From an uncultured Dialister sp. (lineage in GTDB: Bacteria > Bacillota > Negativicutes > Veillonellales > Dialisteraceae), in contig CAKQBK010000036.1 in the NCBI GenBank assembly GCA_934216155.1, positions 1 through 25,734 on the forward strand: a stretch of DNA of 25,734 nucleotides, written 5' to 3'. The position numbers and the translations under genes were made by a program. The notes beneath the pieces were generated by a model, which was not told the DNA's origin, did no database searches, and saw only the letters and a program-made list of their open reading frames with translations. The stretch's first letter is position 1; each line of letters starts with the position of its first letter. Shown here one piece after another: positions 7,071 to 15,053 of this stretch.

Positions 7071-7190
7071 ACTAGCGGTAAAGGCTTAAAGAATCATACT
7101 GGAAAGGCTCGCTTTACTAGGTGATACCAGCGTGTATTGGCACATTCGAGGAACCTGAGAAACTTGAGAACCCTGAGCGACCTGAGAAAC
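7071..7190. repeat. Composite block, second copy, upstream of permease
   Basis: ACTAGCGGTAAAGGCTTAAAG, GGCACATTCGAGGAACCTGAG and several CCTGAG nonamers appear in the same order as at 4974-5090. Both copies stop just before a promoter-like TATAAT, so the block may have been copied together with a promoter edge. Confidence 0.75.
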
Positions 7191-7209
7191 TTTATGCCAG
7201 TAGAGTTTG

Positions 7210-7215
7210 TATAAT
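7210..7215 (+). promoter_or_regulatory. Possible -10 box of the permease gene
   Basis: TATAAT lies 33 nt before the ATG. No acceptable -35 is visible at 16-18 nt, so this call is weak. Confidence 0.4.
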
Positions 7216-7247
7216 AATGTTTATATTGGGAAGGAAGAAAATCCATC

Positions 7248-8576
7248 ATGAACACATTGCAGGATCCGATTTACGATCCCCATGGAAAAATTTCATTTCA
7301 AAAAGCCATTCCGTTTGGCTTGCAGCATGTACTGGCTATGTTCGTCGCCAATATCGCGCCGATTCTGATTGTGGCCGGGGCGGTCAAGATGGACGCGTCC
7401 GAATCCGCCGCATTGGTGCAGTCGGCTATGATTATTGCCGGACTGGGCTCTTTGCTGCAGCTATTTCCTATCTGGCGATTTGGCAGCGGTATGCCTATCA
7501 TTATGGGTATCAGCTTCACCTTTGTGTCCGTGGCTTGCGTCATTGGGACCAAGTACGGCTACGGCGCTGTGCTGGGGGCTGCACTGATTGGGGGTATTCT
7601 GGAAGGTATCCTTGGTTTGGGTGCTTCCTGGTGGCGTAAGTTTGTACCGCCTATCGTATCCGCTTCGGTAGTCACTGCCATTGGTTTCTCTCTGCTGCCT
7701 ATCGGTGCCAATTCCTTTGGCGGCGGCTTTGGTAATCCGGAATTTGGTGACCAGAAATACATGATTGTGGGCACGGTTACTTTGGTGGCTTGTCTCTTAT
7801 TCAACCTGAAAGCTCGTTCCTTTTATAAACAGCTGTCGGTACTCTTCGGTTTGGTGGTGGGATATATCACGGCGTACTGCATGGGCATGGTGGATTTGTC
7901 CCGTTTGACCCAGGTGCCGCTGATTTCTTTACCGGGCTTCATGCCGGTGGAACTGGAATTCCGCGGTGATGCGATTTTCTCCTTCTTCCTGATTTTCCTC
8001 GTATCTGCTACGGAAACATTGGGGGATACCAGTGCGTTGGCTACCATGGGTTTTGGACGGGAACCAAAGAGCAAAGAAGTATCTGGTTCCATTGCGGTAG
8101 ATGGTTTCATCAGTAGTTTGTCTTCTCTCTTTGGCTGCATGCCTATTACCTCTTTCAGTCAGAACGTGGGCCTCATTGCGATGACCAAAGTGGTGAATAA
8201 AAAAGCCATCGGTTGCGGCGCTGCTATTATGATTCTGGCAGGCCTTTTCCCAGGCTTGGGTGTCATCCTGGCCTCTCTTCCCGATGCGGTTCTTGGTGGA
8301 TGTACTCTCATGATGTTCGGCTCTATCGTAGTCAGCGGCGTTCGTATGCTGGGAGAATGTGGTTTCTCTCAAAGAAATATGAGTATCGCCGCCCTGTCCC
8401 TCAGCATCGGCCTTGGCTTCACCCAGACCCCACAGATTTTCCGCATTTTCCCCGATCTGATTCGTTCTGTGTTTGCAGAAAACTGCGTAGCCGTCGTATT
8501 CCTGGTGGCATTGGTACTGAACCTGGTGTTTCCGAAAGAAGAAACCCCAGAAGATCAGCCAATTATTACGGAATAG
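7248..8576 (+). CDS. pbuX: NCS2-family xanthine/purine permease
   Basis: Cation-coupled nucleobase importer of the inner membrane, 442 aa with many hydrophobic segments (family fold of 14 helices). The TM1 motif QHVLAMFVANIAP is present. The TM8 motif SATETLGD has the key acidic residue E256. The TM10 signature PITSFSQNVGLIAMTKV carries Q305-N306. In this family QN in place of EN at that site points to xanthine/urate-type carriers and away from UraA-type uracil carriers, which supports xanthine as substrate. Position after xpt agrees. The ATG at 7248 is preceded by a GGAAGGAAGA purine stretch. A good terminator follows, so it is probably a single-gene unit. Urate or another purine remains possible. 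Confidence 0.88.
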   Translation: MNTLQDPIYDPHGKISFQKAIPFGLQHVLAMFVANIAPILIVAGAVKMDASESAALVQSAMIIAGLGSLLQLFPIWRFGSGMPIIMGISFTFVSVACVIGTKYGYGAVLGAALIGGILEGILGLGASWWRKFVPPIVSASVVTAIGFSLLPIGANSFGGGFGNPEFGDQKYMIVGTVTLVACLLFNLKARSFYKQLSVLFGLVVGYITAYCMGMVDLSRLTQVPLISLPGFMPVELEFRGDAIFSFFLIFLVSATETLGDTSALATMGFGREPKSKEVSGSIAVDGFISSLSSLFGCMPITSFSQNVGLIAMTKVVNKKAIGCGAAIMILAGLFPGLGVILASLPDAVLGGCTLMMFGSIVVSGVRMLGECGFSQRNMSIAALSLSIGLGFTQTPQIFRIFPDLIRSVFAENCVAVVFLVALVLNLVFPKEETPEDQPIITE

Positions 8577-8581
8577 TTATT

Positions 8582-8618
8582 AAAAAGGTCCTTCTCACTT
8601 GGTGGGGAGGGTCTTTTT
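8582..8618 (+). terminator. Intrinsic terminator after permease
   Basis: AAAAAGGTCCTTCTCAC pairs with GTGGGGAGGGTCTTTTT, mostly Watson-Crick with G-T pairs, with a 3-nt loop and a T run. It begins 5 nt after the stop codon. Confidence 0.85.
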
Positions 8619-8622
8619 AATT

Positions 8623-8760
8623 AGAAATGAGAAATGAGGAATTAGGAATGAAGGTGGCGGCGCACAAAATTTGGAAGCGCCGCAGTATGATATTTGGTGA
8701 CTGGTGACTGGTGACTAGGGAGGGATTAGGAATTAGTAGCTAGGCCCTAGGGTTTAGGAA
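8623..8760. repeat. Heptamers and GC-rich hairpin, 3' element 2
   Basis: GAAATGA/GGAATTA-type heptamers lead to GGTGG and the hairpin GCGGCGC at 8657-8663, pairing perfectly with GCGCCGC at 8677-8683. It is followed by GTGACTG heptamers (about 8698-8720) that pass in phase into GGGATTA-type heptamers and TAGCTAGGCCCTAGG. Confidence 0.85.
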
Positions 8761-8811
8761 ATATGTTTATAGAGCGGTATATGCACTAGCGTCTTGTCTC
8801 CCCTGTCGGGG

Positions 8812-9049
8812 TAATGCTGTTAAGTTAAGGATTTGCGTTAGTAGGTATGATTCCACTAGTAGTGACAGGTTACTCAAGTTTCTAAGGCTTCTCAGGTTGC
8901 TCAGGTTCTCCGAATGTGCCGATAGACGCTAGCGTCATTAGCTCATTCGAGAAACGTGAGAAACTTAAGTAGCCTGAGAAACCTGAGAAACCTGAGTAAC
9001 CTTGCATCAGCAGAAATCACCGCATATTTCGCTTAACTTAACAGCATTG
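8812..9049. mobile_element. MITE-like element, copy B (about 238 bp), with 10-bp direct repeats
   Basis: Terminal inverted repeats: AATGCTGTTAAGTTAAG at 8813-8829 and its perfect complement CTTAACTTAACAGCATT at 9032-9048. They are flanked by the 10-bp direct repeat CCTGTCGGGG at 8802-8811 and 9050-9059. The interior has nonamer arrays on both sides of a palindromic core with CGCTAGCG. It matches the reverse complement of copy A closely along its whole length. No ORF is present. Confidence 0.88.
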
Positions 9050-9059
9050 CCTGTCGGGG

Positions 9060-9300
9060 GAGAATTAAAGAGGGGGAGTCAGTAGCGGTATACTTCGCTA
9101 TGAACATAGCAAGCGTACTCGGTGATGCCCGCTTCTAGCGGTATCATAATTAGCGTCATTTCGCACGAATCCCATCGGTCGAAATGTCGATGCGTTTTCA
9201 TACCGCTTTCTTTAACTTAACAACACTACTTCCAAAGGCACATTCGGAGAACCTTAGCAACCTTAGCAACTTGAGCAACCTGTAATCTCCTGTCAAGTAA
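9060..9300. repeat. Intergenic mosaic of repeat fragments before hpf
   Basis: No gene is seen. GTATACTTCGCTAT with ATAGCAAGCGTA forms an imperfect hairpin near 9090-9120. 9155-9195 carries CGTCATTTCGCACG and CATCGGTCGAAATG, an arm of the palindrome family at 5872-6107. 9205-9285 contains TTTAACTTAAC, GGCACATTCGG and CCTTAGCAA/CTTGAGCAA nonamers, a fragment of the MITE-like element. Confidence 0.7.
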
Positions 9301-9365
9301 TGCAACTTGACGTCGATAATCTTTGCACTCACGTCTTTTCATCACACCTTATAAAATTTTTTGAT

Positions 9366-9393
9366 TTGAAAATTATTATAATTCATGTATAAT
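9366..9393 (+). promoter_or_regulatory. Putative promoter of hpf
   Basis: TTGAAA at 9366-9371, a 16-nt spacer, and TATAAT at 9388-9393 in an AT-rich stretch. A second TATAAT at 9377-9382 could act as an alternative -10. Confidence 0.6.
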
Positions 9394-9443
9394 AAATACA
9401 GAAGGATAAGCAAGGAGCTTATTCAAGAAAGGGGGATTTCATT

Positions 9444-9983
9444 ATGGAATTAACAGTTAGAGGAAAGAATCTTGAAATGACCGATGCTCTGCATAGTTAT
9501 GTAGAAAAGCATACAGGAAAAATCCAGAGGTACTTCGATAAACCGATAAAAATTAATGTTTTACTCCGTATTTCTAATATGACAAAGACCTGCGAAACTA
9601 CCGTGTTCGTAGATGGCGTCATTCTTCGTGGTGTTGAAAAGTCTGATGATATGTACAAATCCATTGATTTGGTATTTGATAAGGTAGAACGTCAGATTCA
9701 TAAGTATAAAACACGTTTGGCTAAGAAATTCAAAGAAAAGAATACCCTTTCCAGACAGTTCGTTCTTGAAAAAGAAGTAGATACCGTACCGGCTGATACC
9801 GAATTTGAAATCGTAAAGACGAAACATTTCACCATCAGCCCTATGTCTCCAGAAGAAGCCATTCTGCAGATGAATCTGTTAGGACATAATTTCTTCATGT
9901 TCTTCAATTCTGATACAGAAGCTATGGCTGTGGTCTATCGCAGAGACGATGGCAAGTATGGCCTGATTGACGCTGAAAAATAA
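9444..9983 (+). CDS. hpf: Ribosome hibernation promoting factor, long form
   Basis: Binds the small ribosomal subunit and, in its long form, pairs ribosomes into inactive 100S dimers when growth slows. Length 179 aa identifies the long type. Residues 1 to about 100 are the HPF/YfiA domain (starts MELTVRGKNLEMTDALHSYV and contains a basic RQIHKYKTRLAKK stretch). A linker follows. Residues about 125-179 form the C-terminal dimerisation domain (PMSPEEAILQMNLLGHNFFMF, then the VVYRRDDGKYGLI strand pair). The ATG at 9444 follows AAAGGGGG at 9429-9436. It lies upstream of secA, an order common in Firmicutes, but is separated from it here by about 1 kb of repeats and its own terminator. Confidence 0.93.
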   Translation: MELTVRGKNLEMTDALHSYVEKHTGKIQRYFDKPIKINVLLRISNMTKTCETTVFVDGVILRGVEKSDDMYKSIDLVFDKVERQIHKYKTRLAKKFKEKNTLSRQFVLEKEVDTVPADTEFEIVKTKHFTISPMSPEEAILQMNLLGHNFFMFFNSDTEAMAVVYRRDDGKYGLIDAEK

Positions 9984-9995
9984 ATAGTGACTATG

Positions 9996-10030
9996 AAGGG
10001 ATCGTGGAACATTGTTCTGCGATCCTTTTT
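9996..10030 (+). terminator. Intrinsic terminator after hpf
   Basis: AAGGGATCGTGGAAC pairs with GTTCTGCGATCCTTTT, followed by further T residues. It starts 13 nt after the stop codon. Confidence 0.85.
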
Positions 10031-10033
10031 TGT

Positions 10034-10400
10034 GATTAGGGATTAGGGATTAGTAGCTAGGCCCTAGGAACTGTAGCGGTGTCATCACTGGCGTCATTTC
10101 GACCGGTCGTATGATTGCAAGATGGGGAAGCAGGTGTGAATCACAATGTGTAGGAGAGTGGAGAAATCCCAAAGCACCAGCGGGAAGGGCTTTCTGATTC
10201 AAATCATAACGGTGAGGCAATATTTCGAGCATAGCGAGAAAGGCAGCTCTAGCGAGCTGCTATGATATGTGTCATTTAGCCCTTTCCGCTGGTGCTGCGA
10301 GATTTCTCCACTCTTCTACACATCCAGTTTCACTACTACATCATCAAGCACTAATGCGACCGGTCGAAATGACGATACGATGAAATCGTTAAGGTCTATT
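10034..10400. repeat. Palindromic element with CGTCATTTCGACCGGTCG arms (full copy)
   Basis: Left arm CGTCATTTCGACCGGTCG at 10093-10110 and its perfect complement at 10358-10375. A second pair of arms, about 10148-10191 and 10279-10323, brackets an inner hairpin (GCAGCTC...GAGCTGC near 10245-10262). GATTAGG heptamers and TAGCTAGGCCCTAGG precede it at 10034-10070. Bases 10049-10101 are identical to 23571-23623, where a shortened copy lies. There is no ORF. Confidence 0.88.
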
Positions 10401-10690
10401 GGAGCAGTAAAGGATTGACTATTGGCCTTAGATGCTATTGGTGATCAGAGTATATCAATATACAAAGGTTATGTGAAAACGGGGGTAGAGTATAACCTTT
10501 TATAACCTGTATAATCTTTTTGATGGCGTTATCATGTCTTATCGTATGGAACGAGCTTAGTAGAATCATAACCCTTTTCATATATTCCTTTTTGTGCGAA
10601 TTGCCTGGTTCATAACGGCTTCCCCAATCCCTAGGGCCTAATCCCTAGCTACTTATATCCAGTCACCAAAATACTAAATTTCAAAAAAAT
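10401..10690. other. Intergenic stretch without a recognisable gene
   Basis: No ORF with a plausible ribosome binding site is seen. A 9-bp stem, AAAGGTTAT at 10464-10472 with ATAACCTTT at 10492-10500, is followed by TATAACCTGTATAATC. Around 10622-10665, CCCAATCCC and CCTAATCCCTAGCTACT heptamers are oriented opposite to those at 10034-10070, so the two heptamer clusters bracket this stretch together with the palindrome. A small untranslated RNA cannot be excluded. Confidence 0.5.
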
Positions 10691-10693
10691 CTG

Positions 10694-10723
10694 AAAAAAG
10701 AGCGGAATTTCCACTCTTTTTTT
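10694..10723. terminator. Bidirectional terminator-like hairpin
   Basis: AAAAAAGAGCGGA pairs with TCCACTCTTTTTT (one mismatch), with A and T runs on either side. It is more than 700 nt after the hpf stop, which already has a terminator. It therefore either ends an unannotated transcript or insulates secA. Confidence 0.6.
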
Positions 10724-10841
10724 GACTATAGGCTATGAGTTTGTTAAAATAAATTAGATGTATTCAAAAATGGAATCATTATGCTTTAAGGAAATGAATG
10801 TAAGACATATTTCTTTGAGGAAATGGAATGGGGGAAATATT

Positions 10842-10896
10842 TAGTGACTAGTGACTGGGAAAATCCTAGTCACCAGTCACTAGTCTACCAGTCACC
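10842..10896. repeat. GTGACTA heptamer dyad upstream of secA
   Basis: TAGTGACTAGTGACTGGGA at 10842-10860 is mirrored by TCCTAGTCACCAGTCACTA at 10864-10882 with a very short loop; further CAGTCACC units run to 10896. It lies about 90 nt before the secA start codon. Confidence 0.9.
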
Positions 10897-10983
10897 TTGA
10901 GCTAAGCTTTATGTATAGTTAGTGATGAATAATTCCAACCCTATTCTGCTTCCATGAGATTCTATCTGTTAAAGGAGAAGTCT

Positions 10984-13485
10984 ATGTTTGATAAGTTTTT
11001 TGATCGACTGTTCAACGGGTCCAATGAAAAGGAAATCAAGAAGATTCGTAAGATTGTAGAACAGCAAATCAATCCATTGGAAGATGGATTGAAGAATTTG
11101 AGCGATTCTTCTTTGTCCAACAAGACAAATGAATTCAAAGCCCGCCTGGCCAAAGGGGAAACTTTGGATGACATCATGCCGGAAGCGTTTGCGGTTATCC
11201 GTGAAGCCTCTCGCCGCGTATTGGGCATGCGTCATTTCGATACCCAGCTCATTGGTGGCATTATTCTCCATCGCGGAAATATTGCTGAAATGTGCACCGG
11301 CGAAGGTAAAACTTTGGTAGCTACCGCACCGGTGTATCTGAATGCCTTGGAAGGAAAGGGCGTCCATGTCATCACTGTCAATGATTACCTGGCAAAACGA
11401 GACAGTGAATGGATGGGACAGGTGTACAAGTTCTTGGGACTCTCGGTAGGCCTCATTGTCCATGATTTGGATTTCCATCAGAGAAAAATTGCCTACAATT
11501 CGGATATCACCTACGGGACTAACAATGAATTTGGTTTCGATTACCTCCGTGATAATATGGTCACATCCCTGGACCAGATGGTACAGCGGCCTCTTCACTA
11601 TTGCTTAATCGATGAAGTGGACTCCATTTTGATTGATGAAGCCCGTACACCATTGATTATTTCTGGCCCGGGACAGAAATCCACTGACAATTACTATGTC
11701 ATGGCTAAACTGGTGCCACAGCTGAAAAAAGACGAAGATTATACCATCGATGAAAAGCAGAAAACCGTAGCGCCTACGGAAGCGGGCGTTGCGAAGATGG
11801 AAAAACTGCTCCATGTAGAAAATCTGTATGATGCAGAAAATCTGGAACTGAATCATCTTTTCGTCCAGGCTCTTCGTGCCCAGACCATGATGGAACGAGA
11901 CAAAGACTATGTCGTCAAAGATGGAGAAGTAGTCATTGTCGATGAATTCACTGGCCGTATGATGTATGGCCGCCGCTACTCCGATGGGCTGCACCAAGCC
12001 ATTGAAGCGAAAGAAGGGCTGGAAGTACAGCGTGAAAGCCAGACCTTGGCAACCATCACCTTCCAGAATTATTTCCGTATGTACGACAAGCTGGCTGGTA
12101 TGACTGGTACTGCTAAGACAGAAGAACAGGAATTTATCAAGATTTATGGACTTCCTGTACTGCAGGTACCGACCAATAAACCAATTCAGCGTAAAGATTT
12201 GCCCGATGTGGTTTTCAAAAACAAGAGAGGCAAGTACAAAGCGGTTGTCAAAGAAGTACAGCGCCGTCATGCCACAGGGCAGCCAATTCTGATTGGTACC
12301 ACCTCTATCGAACAGTCCGAAGAATTGTCCCATATGCTGGACCAGGCCGGTATTGTTCATAGTGTCCTCAATGCGAAATACCATGAAAAGGAAGCTATGA
12401 TTGTTGCTCAGGCAGGCCAGAAGGGCCAGGTCACCATTGCTACCAACATGGCAGGCCGTGGTACGGATATTTCCTTAGGCGAAGGGGTGGCTGAATTGGG
12501 TGGTCTGGCTATCATTGGTACAGAACGTCACGAAAGCCGTCGTATCGATAACCAGCTCCGCGGCCGTGCCGGCCGTCAGGGCGATCCCGGTTCCAGTCAG
12601 TTCTTCCTGTCTCTGGAAGACGACCTGCTCCGCATTTTCGGTGGCGACAACATCAAGAAATTCATGGAAAAAATGGGCCTTGAAGAAGACGAACCAATCA
12701 ACAGCCGCATGGTTTCCAATGCTATCCAAAAAGCACAGAAGCGCGTAGAAGCTAGAAACTTTGATATCCGCAAATATGTCCTGGAATACGATGACGTCAT
12801 GAACCAGCAGAGAAAAGTGGTCTATGACCAGCGCCGCAAGATTCTCGAAGGGGAAGATATGCGTGACCAGATCATGAACATGGTGGACACCATCATCGAA
12901 AAGGGCATGGAAACCTACGCCGACCCGAAACTCTATCCAGAAGAATGGGATTTCGCTGGCCTTCTGAAATATGCGGAAAAATACTTCCTCGCTCCTGGTG
13001 AAATTAAACTGGAAGACGTAGAAGATATGAGCCGCGAAGAAATGGAAGATAAGCTCAAGACTGTGGCCCACGAAACCTACGATGCCAGAGAAAAATCCAT
13101 CGGTTCCCCAATGATGCGTGAACTGGAAAAAGCGGTCATGCTGAAAGTGGTGGACTCCAAGTGGATGGAACACCTGGATGATATGGATATGCTGAAAGAA
13201 GGCATTAGCCTCCGCTCCTATGGACAGAGAAACCCAATCGTAGAATACAAGGTAGAAGCCTTCGATATTTTCGAAGAAATGCAGCAGGCCATGATGGAAA
13301 CCATCATCCTGTACCTGTATCATATCCAGATTCGCTTCACCACCGACCCAGAAGCAGAAGCCCAGGGCCAGGCCCATCTGGAAAAACCAGAAACTCCCCC
13401 GGCCGATGACCATCTGAAAGATGCTACCGAACATTATGTAGATGACAATGGCAATCCGGAAACGGAAAAGGCGGAAGAGAAGTAG
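10984..13485 (+). CDS. secA: Preprotein translocase ATPase SecA
   Basis: Motor ATPase that drives unfolded preproteins through SecYEG. Using the ATG at 10984 (833 aa), Walker A MCTGEGKT is at residues 103-110, the DEVD Walker B at 210-213, and GRGTDI at 491-496, followed by the [13 protein letters not shown] helicase motif. The preprotein cross-linking and helical scaffold domains appear complete. An ATG ten codons upstream (10954) is in frame. The AAAGGAG at 10971-10977 and the typical SecA opening [20 protein letters not shown] favour 10984. The C-terminus ends in an acidic, Glu/Asp-rich tail without the cysteine-rich zinc-binding motif that binds SecB or the ribosome in many SecA proteins. 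No strong promoter could be assigned. Confidence 0.96.
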   Translation: MFDKFFDRLFNGSNEKEIKKIRKIVEQQINPLEDGLKNLSDSSLSNKTNEFKARLAKGETLDDIMPEAFAVIREASRRVLGMRHFDTQLIGGIILHRGNIAEMCTGEGKTLVATAPVYLNALEGKGVHVITVNDYLAKRDSEWMGQVYKFLGLSVGLIVHDLDFHQRKIAYNSDITYGTNNEFGFDYLRDNMVTSLDQMVQRPLHYCLIDEVDSILIDEARTPLIISGPGQKSTDNYYVMAKLVPQLKKDEDYTIDEKQKTVAPTEAGVAKMEKLLHVENLYDAENLELNHLFVQALRAQTMMERDKDYVVKDGEVVIVDEFTGRMMYGRRYSDGLHQAIEAKEGLEVQRESQTLATITFQNYFRMYDKLAGMTGTAKTEEQEFIKIYGLPVLQVPTNKPIQRKDLPDVVFKNKRGKYKAVVKEVQRRHATGQPILIGTTSIEQSEELSHMLDQAGIVHSVLNAKYHEKEAMIVAQAGQKGQVTIATNMAGRGTDISLGEGVAELGGLAIIGTERHESRRIDNQLRGRAGRQGDPGSSQFFLSLEDDLLRIFGGDNIKKFMEKMGLEEDEPINSRMVSNAIQKAQKRVEARNFDIRKYVLEYDDVMNQQRKVVYDQRRKILEGEDMRDQIMNMVDTIIEKGMETYADPKLYPEEWDFAGLLKYAEKYFLAPGEIKLEDVEDMSREEMEDKLKTVAHETYDAREKSIGSPMMRELEKAVMLKVVDSKWMEHLDDMDMLKEGISLRSYGQRNPIVEYKVEAFDIFEEMQQAMMETIILYLYHIQIRFTTDPEAEAQGQAHLEKPETPPADDHLKDATEHYVDDNGNPETEKAEEK

Positions 13486-13536
13486 TCAGCGGTAATTGTT
13501 TTCTTATTCATAGAGGGACAATTTGCTGCTTATGAT

Positions 13537-13708
13537 AGTTAGGAGTGAGGAATTAGGAGTGAGGAGTGGTGGAAGGGGCACACAATTCATAAAGTGCCCC
13601 AATACCCCTTTTTATATGAATAAGAGTATTCATATGTATAAAACTCGGCGCTTCCAAATTTTGTGCGCCGTACCTTCACTCCTCACTCCTCACTCCTAAT
13701 TCCTAACT
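13537..13708. repeat. Heptamer-flanked inverted repeat with two GC-rich hairpins, 3' element 3
   Basis: AGTTAGGAGTGAGG heptamers on the left are mirrored by CACTCCTAATTCCTAACT on the right. Inside lie the hairpin GGGGCAC (13575-13581) with GTGCCCC (13594-13600), and an inverted copy of the element seen at 8657, CGGCGC (13646-13651) with GCGCCG (13665-13670). The whole looks like two elements of the same family inserted head to head between secA and prfB. Confidence 0.85.
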
Positions 13709-13721
13709 GGTATAGTTAGTG

Positions 13722-13756
13722 ACAACCCCAGGGTTCTCTTTTGAGAGCCCTGTTGT
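13722..13756 (+). terminator. Hairpin before prfB, possible weak terminator or attenuator
   Basis: CAGGGTTCTC pairs with GAGAGCCCTG around a TTTT loop, extended by ACAA/TTGT. Only a weak T-rich tail (TTGTTTATAT) follows after GGC, so read-through from secA into prfB is possible. Confidence 0.45.
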
Positions 13757-13812
13757 GGCTTGTTTATATAAATTAAAAGTAAAATAAAAAACAGAAAGAG
13801 AGATGACAAAGC

Positions 13813-14926
13813 GTGTTAGAAGATTTGAAAAAAACTTTAACAGAACTGCTCAATCACGAAAAAGAAATAAGGGATTCACTTTGACTTACCTCAGCTGAAA
13901 GAACGAATTGCAAGTTACGACATTCAGATGAGTGACCCCACTTTCTGGGATGATGCGGACAAGGCCCGTGAAATTTCCCAGGAAGCTACCGAAGCCAAAG
14001 AAGCCTATGACACCTACACTCGCTTGTTTGCCAGAGCAGAAGGTCTCCAGGAACTGCTGGACTTGGCTATCGAAGAAGATGACCAGGGCATGGAACCGGA
14101 AATCAAGAAGGAATTGGATGAACTGAAAGAAATTCTGGACAAGAAAGAAATCGAACTTCTTTTAAGTGAACCTTACGATGCCAACAATGCAATCATTACG
14201 TTCCACGCCGGGGCCGGTGGTACCGAAGCCCAGGATTGGACAGAAATGCTGATTCGTATGTACATCAAATGGGCCGAATCAGAAGGCTTCCAGTTGGAAG
14301 AACTAAATATGCTCCCCGGCGATGAAGCAGGTATCAAGAGTGCTGAATATATGGTGAAAGGGAAATACGCCTACGGATTCCTAAAATCCGAAAAAGGGGT
14401 ACACCGCTTGGTTCGTATTTCTCCCTTTGATGCGGCAAAACGTCGCCACACGTCTTTCTCCGCGGTGGATGTGATGCCAGAAATCAGTGATGATGTGGAA
14501 GTGGACCTCAATATGGCCGATGTGCGTGTGGACTACTATCGCTCCAGTGGTGCCGGTGGTCAGCACATCAATAAGACCAGTTCCGCTGTCCGTATGACCC
14601 ATATTCCGACCGGTATCGTGGCAGCCTGCCAGAATGAACGCTCCCAGTTCCAGAACAAGGAACAGTGTCTCCGCCTTCTCCGTGCGAAACTCTATGAATT
14701 GGAGCTGAAAAAGAGAGAACAGATGACAGCTGCCATCGAAGGGGAACAGCAGGCCATTGAATGGGGCAGCCAGATTCGCTCCTACGTATTCCAGCCGTAC
14801 ACCTTGGTGAAGGATAACAGAACCGGCATTGAAACCGGTAATATCCAAGCCGTTATGGACGGTGCCTTGAATCCATTCATCGAAGGCTATCTGAAGATGA
14901 ATAAGTTTAAGGGAAAAGCGAAGTAA
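13813..14926 (+). CDS. prfB: Peptide chain release factor 2 (programmed +1 frameshift)
   Basis: Releases finished peptides at UGA and UAA codons. Translation most plausibly starts at GTG 13813, reads 23 codons to CTT at 13879, meets an in-frame TGA at 13882, shifts +1 and continues from GAC at 13883. The joined protein is about 370 aa, normal for RF2. After the shift the residues DLPQLKERIASYD...MSDPTFWDD match the classic RF2 N-terminus. Further on are the stop-codon-recognition tripeptide SPF (in VRISPFDAAKRR) and the GGQ catalytic motif in SSGAGGQHINKT. An ATG at 13928 is internal and would remove the N-terminal helix. The ribosome binding site is modest (AGAGAG at 13797-13802). Confidence 0.95.
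13869..13885 (+). promoter_or_regulatory. prfB: RF2 autoregulatory +1 frameshift signal
   Basis: An internal Shine-Dalgarno-like AAGGGA at 13869-13874 is followed, after ATTCA overlap spacing, by the slippery CTT TGA C at 13879-13885. When RF2 is scarce, the UGA is read slowly and the peptidyl-tRNA slips to the overlapping UUU, allowing full-length RF2. The spacing from GGG to CTT is 5 nt, slightly longer than the E. coli arrangement. Confidence 0.95.
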
Positions 14927-14962
14927 TAGAGGCGTGTCTGTTGTACCATTGCAAAGAGAATG

Positions 14963-15037
14963 GTGACTGGTAGACTGGTGACTAGTGACTGGAGATCTAA
15001 TTTCCAGCCTAGTCACCAGTCACCAGTCCCTAGTCAC
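14963..15037. repeat. GTGACTG heptamer dyad between prfB and the membrane protein gene
   Basis: Heptamers of the GTGACTG/GTGACTA type at 14963-14993 are mirrored by CAGTCAC-type heptamers at 15003-15037, with TCCAG/CTGGA closing the top of the stem. It lies 36 nt after prfB and ends 16 nt before the next start codon, so it may serve as a 3' or 5' structure. Confidence 0.9.
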
Positions 15038-15053
15038 TTATTAGGTAGGTAGA

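Noticed and set aside
7121..7639. 172-aa ORF overlapping the permease start
   Set aside because: Out-of-frame shadow of the permease gene and the repeat block upstream; no family features.
10954..10983. Ten extra residues at the SecA N-terminus
   Set aside because: The ribosome binding site AAAGGAG at 10971-10977 lies inside this stretch and points to ATG 10984, which gives the family-typical start.
12475..13434. 319-aa antisense ORF opposite secA
   Set aside because: Its composition mirrors the secA codons; the + strand has complete SecA motifs over the whole span.
13803..13895. ATG at 13803 as start of prfB
   Set aside because: That frame (MTKRVRRFEK...) does not lead into the frameshift site and stops soon after; GTG 13813 is in the correct frame.
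13928..14926. prfB as a shorter protein starting at ATG 13928
   Set aside because: The conserved RF2 N-terminus and the CTT TGA C frameshift site lie upstream, so this ATG is internal.
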